DNA of 28,997 nt from Ruminococcus sp. UBA4275 (GCA_002395085.1 DGVV01000021.1:1-28997); one strand, 5' to 3'. Counted from the stretch's first letter, positions 16,121 to 24,243 are shown. Program-made: numbers and translations. The notes: a model not told the origin generated them from the sequence alone.

Positions 16121-16186
16121 CAGACAGAAAATGTCATAAGAATGAGAGAATTTGTGATTGTGATATAAAAATCAACCGTTTATAAT
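16121..16186 (+). promoter_or_regulatory. PL11 promoter with 40-bp operator
   Basis: The 40-bp element at 16121-16160 (AGAAAATGTCAT, three bases, AATGAGAGAAT, TTGTGATTG) overlaps the -35 TTGTGA (16158-16163). The -10 is TATAAT (16181-16186), spacer 17. A leader hairpin CGGGAG/CTCCCG follows at 16192-16213. Confidence 0.8.
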
Positions 16187-16246
16187 GAAAGCGGGAGAAA
16201 TGTCATGCTCCCGAATGATAATAAATGGAAGAACAGGGGGATCCAT

Positions 16247-18748
16247 ATGATTCAAAAAATGAAACGAACGGCAGCGTTCACTGCAGCAATTCTGATCTGC
16301 GCGGCATCCGCAGCGCCGATGTCCGCTTCCGCAGCATACGGCGCAGGCGGAAACGGTACCGCGATCATGGAATACCTTGACCGCGGCATTTATGCGGTCA
16401 GATCCGGAAACGGAATGTTTGTAAGCTGGCGCTGGAATGCAAACGACGCGGATAATGCAGAGTTCCTGCTCTACCGTGACGGAAATCTGATCTACACAAG
16501 CAAGGCGGGTTCCGGTGCGACAAGCTATCAGGACAACGGCGGCAGCACCGGCTCGAAATACCGCGTTGATGCCGTAGTAAACGGCGCGGTTGTCAGCTCT
16601 GAGGAATGCAGATTCAATTCCGGCTCCAATTATTTTGATATTGCACTCAACAGCCCCGGCTCGCAGTATTCGCCGAACGACTGCTGTGTGGGCGATGTAG
16701 ACGGCGACGGGCAATACGAGATCTTTCTCAAGTGGGATCCGAATAATTCACAGGACAACTCCAAAGAAGGAAGAACAGACAAAGTCTATATCGACTGCTA
16801 TACACTGACAGGCAAACAGCTCTGGCGTGTCGATCTGGGGATCAATATCCGTGCAGGACAGCATTACACGCAGATGTGCGTTGCGGACTTTGACTGTGAC
16901 GGCAAAGCGGAGCTCATCACCAAGACCGCAGACGGCACCAAAGACGGCAAGGGCAAGGTCATCGGCGACGGCTCAAAGGATTACCGGAACAGTGTCGGCA
17001 GAGTGCTCTCCGGACCCGAATACATGACGCTCTTTGACGGTCAGACCGGCGCGGCACTGGATACGATCAATTTCCCGGTACCGCGTGGAAATGTCAACGC
17101 TTGGGGAGACAATTACGGAAACCGCGTTGACCGCTTCAACGGCGGCATTGCGTATCTCGACGGCGTACATCCCTCTGCGATCTATAACCGCGGATACTAT
17201 TCGAGAATGACAATTTCAGCCGTTGACGTTGTGAATCGAAAACTCTCTGTCCGCTGGATCTTTGATTCCAACAACAACGGCAGCGGCGCAGCATTTTCTC
17301 AGGGCAATCACAATCTCATGGCAGCCGATGTGGACAACGACGGCAGGCAGGAAATCAGTATGGGCGACTGCGTGATCGACGACAACGGCAAGCTGCTCTG
17401 GGCATCCGGCAAAGGTCACGGCGATGCACAGCATCTCGGTGATTTTGTTCCCGACCGCCCCGGTCTGGAGCTTTGGGAGTGCCACGAAAGCGGAAAATTC
17501 GGCGTTACCCTGTTTGATGCGGCAAACGGAAAGGTGATCTTCCACAAAGACGGCGACAAGGACACCGGCAGATGCTGCGCAGATAATATCTGGGCTGGAA
17601 ATAAGGGTGCAGAATTCTGGGGAGCCAGACCGGCGAACACTGTGATGAACAGTGCAGGAAATACGATCGGAAATAAGCAGCCTTCACAGAATTTCCTGAT
17701 CTACTGGGACGGCGATCTGGAGCGTGAGCTTCTGGACGGTACATGGATCACCAAGATGACGGGGCAGAATCAGATCACCACGATCTTCACTGCGGACGGC
17801 TGCGGCTCCAACAACAGCACAAAATCCGTTCCGTGCATGACCGTTGACCTCTTCGGCGACTGGCGCGAAGAACTCATCATGCGCACAAATGATAATAAGC
17901 ACATCCGCGTATGGTGCAGCACAGCGCCGACCAATGTCCGCCTGACAACACTGATGCACGATATGCAGTACCGCGCACAGAACTGCTGTCAGCAGGCATC
18001 CTACAATCAGCCGCCGCATACGAGCTATTATCTCGGTTCTGACGCTCCCCTGCCCGAACGCCCGAAGGTCGTCATCAACGGTGAAGCGCCTGCACCGCCT
18101 GAACCGATCAAGTATACTGACGGCAAGTATATCACAGAGCTGACCGTCAGCGATACAGCCAATGCAGCAAACTGGTCTGTTGTGACGGAATCCAAGCAGA
18201 CCGGCAGTGAAGTCTTCGGCGACAGAGCATTCAAGTTTACAAGTGTTCCGAAGACACTGGACGGCGCAGAGTGGATCCAGACGGCTTGTGATTCCAAAAA
18301 GTTTGCAGGCGAGGAAGCAGCATTCAAGGCAGGCGCGGATATTTCAGCATTTATCGCGCTGGATACCAGAATCACGGTTCCGTCGTGGCTCGGTACATGG
18401 GAAAAGACCGACGAGACGCTCACCGATGACGGCGATCCGCAGGTAACCTACCAGCTTTACAAAAAGGACTTTGCAGCAGGGGAAACTGTCAGACTCGGCG
18501 AAGTCAATCAGTCAAGCTGCGTCAACTATGCAGTTGCAGTCACCGCACAGCAATCTGCTCTTGTGATCGGTGACATCAACGCAGACGGCGTGTGCAATAA
18601 AACTGACCTTGTCATGATGCGGGATTACCTGCTGACGATCGGCACACTGACTCCGGAGCAGGGCGCAATCGCCGATATGAACAAAGACGGAAAAATCAAC
18701 GGAATTGATCTCACACTCCTGAAACAAATACTCTTAAAGGGACAGTGA
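16247..18748 (+). CDS. Secreted PL11 rhamnogalacturonan lyase with shared module and dockerin
   Basis: An 833-residue enzyme. The ATG at 16247 is preferred over 16205 because AGGGGG lies 6 bases ahead and a signal peptide follows (residues 1-30). Residues 35-612 are the PL11 region: a fibronectin-like N-terminal part, then an eight-bladed beta-propeller with calcium loops such as DVDGDGQYE (150-158), DFDCDGKAE (214-222) and DVDNDGRQE (361-369), as in YesW/YesX. It cleaves the alternating rhamnose-galacturonate backbone of RG-I by beta-elimination. Residues 620-769 are the shared module. Residues 774-833 are a dockerin. It is the only backbone-cutting enzyme here and the only enzyme on the plus strand. 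Acetyl groups that hinder it would be removed by the two esterase genes. Confidence 0.93.
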   Translation: MIQKMKRTAAFTAAILICAASAAPMSASAAYGAGGNGTAIMEYLDRGIYAVRSGNGMFVSWRWNANDADNAEFLLYRDGNLIYTSKAGSGATSYQDNGGSTGSKYRVDAVVNGAVVSSEECRFNSGSNYFDIALNSPGSQYSPNDCCVGDVDGDGQYEIFLKWDPNNSQDNSKEGRTDKVYIDCYTLTGKQLWRVDLGINIRAGQHYTQMCVADFDCDGKAELITKTADGTKDGKGKVIGDGSKDYRNSVGRVLSGPEYMTLFDGQTGAALDTINFPVPRGNVNAWGDNYGNRVDRFNGGIAYLDGVHPSAIYNRGYYSRMTISAVDVVNRKLSVRWIFDSNNNGSGAAFSQGNHNLMAADVDNDGRQEISMGDCVIDDNGKLLWASGKGHGDAQHLGDFVPDRPGLELWECHESGKFGVTLFDAANGKVIFHKDGDKDTGRCCADNIWAGNKGAEFWGARPANTVMNSAGNTIGNKQPSQNFLIYWDGDLERELLDGTWITKMTGQNQITTIFTADGCGSNNSTKSVPCMTVDLFGDWREELIMRTNDNKHIRVWCSTAPTNVRLTTLMHDMQYRAQNCCQQASYNQPPHTSYYLGSDAPLPERPKVVINGEAPAPPEPIKYTDGKYITELTVSDTANAANWSVVTESKQTGSEVFGDRAFKFTSVPKTLDGAEWIQTACDSKKFAGEEAAFKAGADISAFIALDTRITVPSWLGTWEKTDETLTDDGDPQVTYQLYKKDFAAGETVRLGEVNQSSCVNYAVAVTAQQSALVIGDINADGVCNKTDLVMMRDYLLTIGTLTPEQGAIADMNKDGKINGIDLTLLKQILLKGQ

Positions 18749-18787
18749 TTCAATCTGGTGTAAAGTCAGTCTTCCGTCGCTTGAATG

Positions 18788-18829
18788 AAAAGCCCTTGCC
18801 GGGTTGATTGTCCGGCAAGGGCTTTTTTA
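18788..18829 (+). terminator. Strong terminator after PL11
   Basis: A perfect 13-bp stem (18790-18802 with 18812-18824) followed by six T. It closes the pectin block. Confidence 0.9.
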
Positions 18830-19231
18830 TCAGCTGGAGCCTGTTCACATAAAAAGAGCATCAAAGCGAGCAGGATAACAGAAAACAGCTAATACGAATA
18901 GACGAGCCTGCGGCTCTCGGATTTTTCTCACTCCTGTGAGAAATTGGAGCTGTGCGACTGCATATTTCATATTGTAATCTTCATCGGCGCAGTTTCAGCG
19001 CAACTTCGGCGGCAGTCTGGTGAAAATATCTTCTCATATATCAATACCATATTTGGAGCCATAACGTTAAGTATCCACGCTGAAAATATCGCAGAAAATA
19101 TGACGTTTCATTAGCTGTAAACGGGACGGCTCCAGCCGTTCCTACACACTTAACATAAAGAGGGGCAGATAGAGAAAGCGATCCCCTCGCTCTAAAGCAT
19201 AGAGATAGAGAAGCTAAAGGAGTAACAAGCT
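18830..19231 (+). other. Intergenic region ahead of the mobile-element remnant
   Basis: No convincing gene on either strand. It holds small hairpins (for example about 18905-18917 and 18930-18947) and a stretch around 19014-19033 that resembles one at 26781-26800 (GCGGCAGTCT, one variable base, GTGAAAAT). The last 40 bases carry the AAAGGAG site of the excisionase-like gene. Confidence 0.5.
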
Positions 19232-19507
19232 ATGAAAAGAAACAAACAGGAAATCATCGACCAGATCCTTGACCTGCTGACTGAACTGGTGGAGGATGAG
19301 CCTGCCGAGAAACAGGAGAAAGTTCAGCCTATGGAAATGCTCACCATTAAGGAGTGTACCGAGGCTGTAAAGGGACTGTCTGAGCATACCGTCCGTAAAC
19401 TGGTAACGCAGGGGAAGGTGCATTTTATCCGCACGGGTGAAGGCAAGTGCGGAAAAATACTGATCAGCAAGAAGTCCCTGCTTGACTATCTGAACGGTGC
19501 AGCCTGA
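19232..19507 (+). CDS. Excisionase-like small DNA-binding protein
   Basis: A 91-residue protein with AAAGGAG 9 bases before the ATG. Residues 1-30 are acidic and helical. Residues 36-88 match a MerR/excisionase-type winged helix (LTIKECTEAVKGLSEHTVRKL, ending ILISKKSLLDYL). Such proteins accompany tyrosine integrases of Tn916-like elements and steer excision. The truncated integrase 217 bases downstream supports this. No other transfer genes are visible, so this appears to be the end of a decayed element. Confidence 0.75.
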   Translation: MKRNKQEIIDQILDLLTELVEDEPAEKQEKVQPMEMLTIKECTEAVKGLSEHTVRKLVTQGKVHFIRTGEGKCGKILISKKSLLDYLNGAA

Positions 19508-19610
19508 GAAAGAAAATCGGTATGCTTTTGCATTGCACACGAAATAGATAACCTTTGCCAGAGCATACCTATTGAAATGTAGAATTACAAAAAGAAACAC
19601 TAATAGAGTA

Positions 19611-19639
19611 GTGACAACAAAAGCGAATCATGGTATAAT
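19611..19639 (+). promoter_or_regulatory. Promoter of leader peptide and integrase
   Basis: GTGACA (19611-19616), 17-base spacer, TATAAT (19634-19639). Confidence 0.7.
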
Positions 19640-19676
19640 TAAAGTACGATCTATTCGCTGTCGGAATGGAGGTTTT

Positions 19677-19727
19677 ATGTTTAAGACAGTGAACACCGTC
19701 ACAATCAGAAAGGTGGCGGTCATATGA
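19677..19727 (+). CDS. 16-residue leader peptide overlapping the integrase start
   Basis: GGAGG precedes an ATG opening a 16-codon frame (MFKTVNTVTIRKVAVI). Its TGA overlaps the integrase ATG as ATGA, implying translational coupling. The peptide itself is probably not functional. Confidence 0.45.
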   Translation: MFKTVNTVTIRKVAVI

Positions 19728-20254
19728 ATATTCAGGAACGAAGAAACAAAGACGGGAAGATCACTTCCTACCGCATCAGGGTGTTTGATCATCGTGATAC
19801 ACAGACCGGCAGACAGTTTTTCAGAACACTGTCCGTCAAGTACGATCACGACAAGAGCGAAGCATGGAACAGGAAGAACGCTGAGAAGCAAGGTATAATC
19901 TTTGAGAAGCAGGTCGAGGAACAGACCGCAAGTGACTCCCATATCACCTTTGATAACTACTGTGACTATGCGATCAGTATCAAGGAGAAAGCTGGGCTTT
20001 CACCATCGACTGTTTACACATACAACGGCTATCGTCAGCGTGTTGCGCCCTTCATCGGGCATATTCAGCTCAAACAGCTTACCCCTGCGGCGATCAACAA
20101 GGCGTATTCCGATATGCTCGGTACAGGCGTGTTCAAGGCGACGGTCTATCAGTACCACCTGTTTATACATTCTATGCTTGCTATGGCATTCAAGGAGAAC
20201 CTGATCCCTCGCAATTATGCAAGCACAGCAACTCCGCCTAGCAGTTCGGGGTGA
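19724..20254 (+). pseudogene. Truncated tyrosine integrase (N-terminal part only)
   Basis: A 176-codon frame with an arm-binding-like N-terminus (about 1-60) and the SAM-like core-binding domain (about 75-170; TFDNYCDYAISIKEKAGLSPSTVYTYNGY). A full enzyme of this type is near 380-400 residues; the whole catalytic domain with the Arg-His-Arg-Tyr set is missing. The homology stops near 20,240, where reversed FMN-reductase sequence starts; the last few codons are junction sequence. It cannot recombine DNA on its own. Confidence 0.8.
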
Positions 20255-20635
20255 CTTCCTCCTGCTGCGACCAACAATGCACCGCTTCTGCCCCTGCCGA
20301 TCAGCTCACTTCGGTCATACTCTGCCAACGCCCACAGCCTGTCGATCACATTTTTGAGCAGACCGCTATACGACCAGAAGAACAGCGGCTTTGCAAACAC
20401 GGTCAGATCTGCCCTGCGGAACTCTGCGTAAACAGCATCCATATCGTCACGCTGTACGCAGGGGTGTACCTTGTCCTTGCCGCCGTTCAGACAGCCGATA
20501 CAACTATGGATATTCAGCTTACACAAGTCAATGACTGTGACCGACCTACTCTGCGCCGTTGCGGAACGCTCTTATCATCGCAGCCGTGAAAGCATTTGGT
20601 CTGGCAGAGCCATTCAGGACGAGAATATGGGACAT
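20240..20635 (-). pseudogene. NADPH-dependent FMN reductase pseudogene (frameshifted, truncated)
   Basis: AGGAGG and an ATG at 20635 open a flavodoxin-like reductase (MSHILVLNGSARPNAFTAAM). The frame stops near 20,553. Homology resumes in the next frame (TVIDLCKLNIHSCIGCLNGGKD, a typical Cys-containing loop, then FFWSYSGLLKNVIDR) and runs to the junction with the integrase, where the C-terminal third is lost. One indel plus the truncation make a working enzyme unlikely. A full consensus promoter remains upstream, which suggests recent inactivation. Confidence 0.8.
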
Positions 20636-20664
20636 TGCGATACCTCCTGTCGAGTTGTATTTTC

Positions 20665-20693
20665 ATTATACATCTGCAAAAAGAGTATGTCAA
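20665..20693 (-). promoter_or_regulatory. Consensus promoter of the FMN reductase pseudogene
   Basis: TTGACA (20688-20693), 17-base spacer, TATAAT (20665-20670): exact sigma-A consensus. Confidence 0.75.
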
Positions 20694-20846
20694 GTCAGGA
20701 CCTCTCAAAAACACCTTGCAGACAAAACTGAATAGACACCTAAAAAAAACAGGGCTATAATAATAGTAAAGACGATCCCTTTCCCGTTCATATTCCGCTG
20801 CGCTTCCGCATACACCTTTACTAAAACCAATTCAGAGGTGATATGT

Positions 20847-21029
20847 ATGAAACCGGAAATCAAAAAGATCGTGACAAAAAGCGCATTATTCTTCGGGATC
20901 CTCGCCGTCAGTGCGGCAGGAATGCAGCTCGCAGCATGGCGCAATGAACAGAACGCACCGGATGCAGTAACCGCATCTGCTGACCAGTCCCCTGTCATCG
21001 TACTGGATGCTGAACATGGCATCAACTGA
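20847..21029 (+). CDS. Repeat ORF 1: truncated amidase N-terminus (60 aa)
   Basis: AGAGGTGAT precedes the ATG. Residues 1-10 are basic, 11-28 a hydrophobic membrane or signal segment (SALFFGILAVSAAGMQLA), then a short polar stretch, and SPVIVLDAEHG, which corresponds to the first strand and zinc-ligand motif (DAGHG) of Amidase_3 N-acetylmuramoyl-L-alanine amidases. A full enzyme would continue for about 180 residues; here the frame stops four residues later. In this copy the motif is DAEHG. It may be a gene relic or a small membrane peptide. Confidence 0.5.
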   Translation: MKPEIKKIVTKSALFFGILAVSAAGMQLAAWRNEQNAPDAVTASADQSPVIVLDAEHGIN

Positions 21030-21052
21030 AACATAGTTGCAAAATGCACGCG

Positions 21053-21079
21053 GCGCCCCGCGGGGCGCTGCTGTTTTTA
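21053..21079 (+). terminator. Repeat-borne terminator, copy 1
   Basis: The perfect palindrome GCGCCCCGCGGGGCGC, extended by flanking pairs, is followed by TGCTGTTTTTAT. Confidence 0.8.
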
Positions 21080-21204
21080 TCGTAGATTCGTGTCTTTTGA
21101 CATCGTCTCTTTTCACAGCACAAATGACAGTCTTGTCTATCAATCTGCAAAGGCACCGGATATACTCATTTTCGGGGTTCCCTTTCTGAAAATGCGTTTC
21201 CATT

Positions 21205-21240
21205 CCTCAGTAATACACTTTGAAATCATTACTCAGCCTC
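21205..21240 (-). terminator. Possible operon-end hairpin
   Basis: CTCAGTAAT and ATTACTCAG can pair with one mismatch, just past the 35-residue gene. There is no clear U tract; weak. Confidence 0.3.
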
Positions 21241-21242
21241 TG

Positions 21243-21350
21243 TTATTTCTCTTTCAGTTCCGCCATGCACGCCTTCTCATATTCACGCTCTATCTCCGTG
21301 CCATCTAACAGACTTCTGACAGCGACACGGACTTTTCTTGCCTCGCTCAT
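21243..21350 (-). CDS. 35-residue protein coupled to the flavin oxidoreductase
   Basis: The ATG overlaps the oxidoreductase stop as ATGA, and GGGGG lies 6 bases ahead. The product (MSEARKVRVAVRSLLDGTEI and a Lys/Glu-rich tail) is charged and probably helical, with no recognised family. It could be a real small protein or the 5' remnant of a longer gene cut near repeat copy 1. Confidence 0.4.
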   Translation of the reverse strand: MSEARKVRVAVRSLLDGTEIEREYEKACMAELKEK

Positions 21351-22327
21351 TCTATCCCCCTCAGTTTGAAAATGCACTTGTGGGCAGGTGTGCGATAGCA
21401 CATATTGCAGCTCACACACTTTGCAGGAGAACATTTTCCCCTCAGCCAGCGGTTTATCAGATCAGGCTCACGGATCAGCGGACGGGACAGCGACAGATAT
21501 TCGATCTTTCCCTCATTCAGAACATTGTTCATGTTGTCGATACTCCGATGACCACCCACAAGTATCACGGGAATATCGACCTTTTCCGCAAGGGCGAGTG
21601 CGAAACACTTGAAATACGCTTCGTTCACGCCTGCCTTGATACCGCCGACCGATGTGCCGTTTCCGCTGACCTCGATGCTGTCAAGATAAGGCGCACAGGC
21701 AAGACAGATACGCATACTTCCGTTCTCATCAAGACCTCCGTACATGAAGTCGCTGCTGTTTATTTTCATGGTGATATGCAGTTCGGGGTGACGCTCACGG
21801 ACAGCCTTTGCAATGTCAATGATAAGCTGTTCGGGATTCGCTCTGCGGTTGTGTGCAGGACTGATATAACGGCTTAAAAAGAAACCGTGTGCAGCGTGTA
21901 TCTGCACTCCGTCATAGCCGGCAAGAACGGCTCTGTCGGCGGCACTAACGAACATCTCACGGATAGTGTCAATGTCATTTTCGGTCAGCTCGTCTATCTC
22001 TTTGTTCTGATATTCGCCCAATGCAAGCTGAGCGATGATCGGAATGTCATTGCGGTGAACAATGTCAGTCAGCCTTGTATGCTCTGCGATCAGCCCGTCA
22101 TTCGAGAGCCTTGCCATACCGCCGAAATAGCGGTCATCGTCGGAAACAGAGGTAAATCCGCTGATGATACAGTCCACACCGCCTGCGGCAAGCGCATCAT
22201 AGATGTTATATATTTCCTCGTCAAAGTGACCGTCTGCGTCCGCAAGCGCCTCCCAGGTAGCGGAGCGGAACAGGCGGTTTTTCAGTTTCAGATTTTTTAT
22301 CTTGGTCTTGTCAAAAATGGTTTTCAT
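21347..22327 (-). CDS. Old yellow enzyme-family NADH:flavin oxidoreductase
   Basis: A 326-residue FMN-dependent TIM barrel. AAAGGAGG precedes the ATG. Motifs: NRLFRSATWE near 17-26, QLALGEY near 100 (the usual active-site region), GVQIHAAHGFFLSRYISP at 140-157 with the substrate-binding His pair (His144/His147), VGGHRS at 257-262 for FMN phosphate, and a C-terminal cysteine set (Cys299, 304, 307, 310, 318). The cysteines recall the iron-sulfur site of 2,4-dienoyl-CoA reductases, but the FAD/NAD domains of those enzymes are absent. It probably reduces activated C=C bonds of electrophiles. It is the last large gene of an operon with the tautomerase and DsbA-like protein. Confidence 0.88.
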   Translation of the reverse strand: MKTIFDKTKIKNLKLKNRLFRSATWEALADADGHFDEEIYNIYDALAAGGVDCIISGFTSVSDDDRYFGGMARLSNDGLIAEHTRLTDIVHRNDIPIIAQLALGEYQNKEIDELTENDIDTIREMFVSAADRAVLAGYDGVQIHAAHGFFLSRYISPAHNRRANPEQLIIDIAKAVRERHPELHITMKINSSDFMYGGLDENGSMRICLACAPYLDSIEVSGNGTSVGGIKAGVNEAYFKCFALALAEKVDIPVILVGGHRSIDNMNNVLNEGKIEYLSLSRPLIREPDLINRWLRGKCSPAKCVSCNMCYRTPAHKCIFKLRGIE

Positions 22328-22329
22328 AG

Positions 22330-22965
22330 TCAGTCCTCCTTTAATTGTTCGATGATCTCAACGAATGACTCATAGCTTATCAAATTGCGGATAATGACCG
22401 ATCTTTCGCCGTACTGTATGATGTAGGCAGGAAGTGTGCGAATGTTCAGCTTCCGCACCATATTCAGGTCATGTTCAAGCATTGTCTGCGCCGTGCCGTC
22501 GTTGTAATGTTGTGTGAATTTATCCTCGTCAATACCTGTATTACACACAACTTTCAGTATCACATCAAAATGTGTGGTCGGCAGAACATCAACGATCGTT
22601 GCGTGACGCAGATTAAGCAGGAACTCATCAGCCCTGTCTACGTCCGCAAGCTGTGCCGCCTTGTACGCTAAATTCAGCGGAAGTGAACTGCGGTGCTGTT
22701 CGTCAAACAGTCGCAGATCGGGCATACTGATCGGCAGACCGCCGATACTCTGCTCACTTTCGTATATCCTTGCAAGCCGCTTGTTGTACTGCGCTATGGT
22801 TTCATTGGGTAGCATGAAATCGCTAACATCTAGCACAAGCAGGCTCATTACCCAGCGGAATTCTATCTGCGGATAGCGCTCTTTCAGCTTGTCATATATC
22901 GGCTCACATTCGTAAGTCAGCCCCATCATCGGATCGGTAAATGTTGTTATTATCAGCTTTTCCAT
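22330..22965 (-). CDS. DsbA-like thioredoxin-fold protein lacking the CxxC motif
   Basis: A 211-residue protein. The ATG at 22965 is chosen over 23013 because GGAGG lies 7 bases ahead and it starts 2 bases after the tautomerase stop. The N-terminal strand and turn read IITTFTDPMMGLTYECEP: members of the DsbA/FrnE-like group often have DPxC here, but this one has Met, so no redox CxxC is present. The C-terminal half (TLPAYIIQYGERSVIIRNL) fits the cis-Pro region of the thioredoxin fold. There is no signal peptide, so it is cytoplasmic. Possible roles are glutathione-transferase-like or adaptor functions; unproven. Confidence 0.75.
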   Translation of the reverse strand: MEKLIITTFTDPMMGLTYECEPIYDKLKERYPQIEFRWVMSLLVLDVSDFMLPNETIAQYNKRLARIYESEQSIGGLPISMPDLRLFDEQHRSSLPLNLAYKAAQLADVDRADEFLLNLRHATIVDVLPTTHFDVILKVVCNTGIDEDKFTQHYNDGTAQTMLEHDLNMVRKLNIRTLPAYIIQYGERSVIIRNLISYESFVEIIEQLKED

Positions 22966-22967
22966 TG

Positions 22968-23330
22968 CTACCTCCACGCTCGTCTGTCTATCGCCATACC
23001 GTTCACACCCCACACGGAAATATCATCATACTTGATATATACTCTATCCGCAGGGATACCGAGTATCTCACCGTAAAGCCTTGTGACCTCTGAAAAGAAA
23101 CGGTCATTGCCAATGTGCGGCTCATTCCCGAAAATGCTCACCGTGATATATGCGATAGGCTCATCATGTTCGCCCCGAAGCCACAGGCGGCAGTTATCCT
23201 CAAACTCACAGAGCAAGTATTCCTTGCTCTTGCCGGGGATAAGCGAGATCGCTTTTCCAAGCCCCGACTTGAGTGCAATTTCCTGTTCCGTACTTATTGG
23301 CGTACTCACTTTTGATAAGATAAACGGCAT
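22968..23330 (-). CDS. MIF-like tautomerase
   Basis: A 120-residue protein starting MPF, with Pro2 as the expected catalytic base after Met removal, length and pattern of macrophage migration inhibitory factor-type tautomerases (strand 1 PFILSKVSTPIS; helix with LKSGLGKAISLIPGKSKEYLL; late DRVYIKYDDISVWGVNG). The family forms trimers and acts on keto-enol and unsaturated acids. The ATG is one base past the stop of the hydrolase gene, and its GGGGG site lies inside that gene, so the two are translationally linked. Confidence 0.85.
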   Translation of the reverse strand: MPFILSKVSTPISTEQEIALKSGLGKAISLIPGKSKEYLLCEFEDNCRLWLRGEHDEPIAYITVSIFGNEPHIGNDRFFSEVTRLYGEILGIPADRVYIKYDDISVWGVNGMAIDRRAWR

Positions 23331-23331
23331 A

Positions 23332-24180
23332 TCAATACCCCCATTCTTTCAGCGTTTCAAGCAGAATCATGCTAAGCTGCTGCTCCTTCTGCTGATAGGT
23401 GTGACCAGTACCCTCAATGAAGATCAGCTTGTTCTGCTTCGCTGTGGGGATATGGTCGTTGATGTTTCGGAGAAACCCAGACGGATCGCCGTAAGTGAAG
23501 CGGTCAAGCGTGCCAATCAGCAGAGCGCCCGTGTGGGTGATCTTCTCCGCCTGCGAGAAATCGCCGTCACGCTCAACATGAACATTGTTGAGCATTCCGC
23601 TGATCCAGTCATAGGCGGTGTAGGCGACACACTGCACCCAGCCCATGAAATAGAACGGCAAAAGCCTGTCGCCCCGACCTTTCTCCACCTCGCTGCGGAT
23701 ATAGTCCTTCTCACGGTCGGTCACACCGCTCATCATGTGGGTGAGGTTCGCAGGACTGAGGAAAATGAACTTCTCCACCCGATCATCGTGATTATGGGAC
23801 AGATAGTAAATGACTTTGTTCGCACCGAGGGAATGTCCTGCAAGAATGATGTGCCTGTAACCCAGCTTTTCGGCGTATGTCAGGTAGGCATCAATATCAT
23901 CATCGGTGTACGCAAAGCGCTCGTTCCATGAGCCGATGATCTCAGGCTCGTTGGTGCGGACATTCAGCGTTTCGATCTGCCCGAAGGCATCGTTTGTCTG
24001 GGCATAGATGAAGTCGATACCGCCCGAATTCAGCGTATTCCCGATGTTGTAGTAAAACGGATTTGAGTAGAAATTGCCGTGTATTCCCGTTATTGCGATC
24101 ATCACGGTGTCCGAACCGCCGCCGAACAAAACACCGTCAAGCAGCACGCCTCTTTTTGTGGGGACTTTCAGTTTTTTCAT
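23332..24180 (-). CDS. Alpha/beta hydrolase (DUF1749/UPF0613-like)
   Basis: A 282-residue cytoplasmic enzyme. The ATG at 24180 has AAGGAG 8 bases ahead; a GTG three codons upstream is too close to that site. The nucleophile elbow GHSLGA gives Ser117, with a probable acid Asp226 in GTLDRF and His260 in GTGHTY. HGNFYSN near 34 may supply the oxyanion hole. Overall pattern resembles DUF1749 hydrolases (UPF0613). Substrate unknown. It opens the tightly packed set of hydrolase, tautomerase, DsbA-like protein and oxidoreductase. Confidence 0.83.
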   Translation of the reverse strand: MKKLKVPTKRGVLLDGVLFGGGSDTVMIAITGIHGNFYSNPFYYNIGNTLNSGGIDFIYAQTNDAFGQIETLNVRTNEPEIIGSWNERFAYTDDDIDAYLTYAEKLGYRHIILAGHSLGANKVIYYLSHNHDDRVEKFIFLSPANLTHMMSGVTDREKDYIRSEVEKGRGDRLLPFYFMGWVQCVAYTAYDWISGMLNNVHVERDGDFSQAEKITHTGALLIGTLDRFTYGDPSGFLRNINDHIPTAKQNKLIFIEGTGHTYQQKEQQLSMILLETLKEWGY

Positions 24181-24231
24181 GGTTGCCACTCCTTATTTTA
24201 TTTATCCGACAATTCTATAATATTCGATTTG

Positions 24232-24243
24232 AAAAGCGCTTTT
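24232..24243. promoter_or_regulatory. 12-bp palindrome upstream of the hydrolase gene
   Basis: AAAAGCGCTTTT is a perfect palindrome in the 157-base gap between the ArsR-type gene and the hydrolase. A -10-like TATTAT lies on its gene side. It could be an operator or part of a second promoter; otherwise the gap shows nothing. Confidence 0.35.

Larger units (their letters stand above)
20776..21172 (+). repeat. Dispersed repeat, copy 1
   Basis: About 397 bp shared with 26003-26404 over its full length and with 28329-28665 over most of it. Order: 5' block (TTCATATTCCGCTGCGCTTC then CATACACCTTTA), ribosome site AGAGGTGAT, a 60-codon ORF, CAACT-N7-AGTTG inverted repeat, a GC palindrome with T tract, and a 3' block ending in TGACAG-N6-CTATCA. 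This copy is the most diverged at the end of its ORF. Confidence 0.85.

Noticed and set aside
18830..19231. A tRNA gene or riboswitch ahead of the excisionase-like gene
   Set aside because: No cloverleaf, CCA end or known riboswitch core could be found; only short unrelated hairpins.
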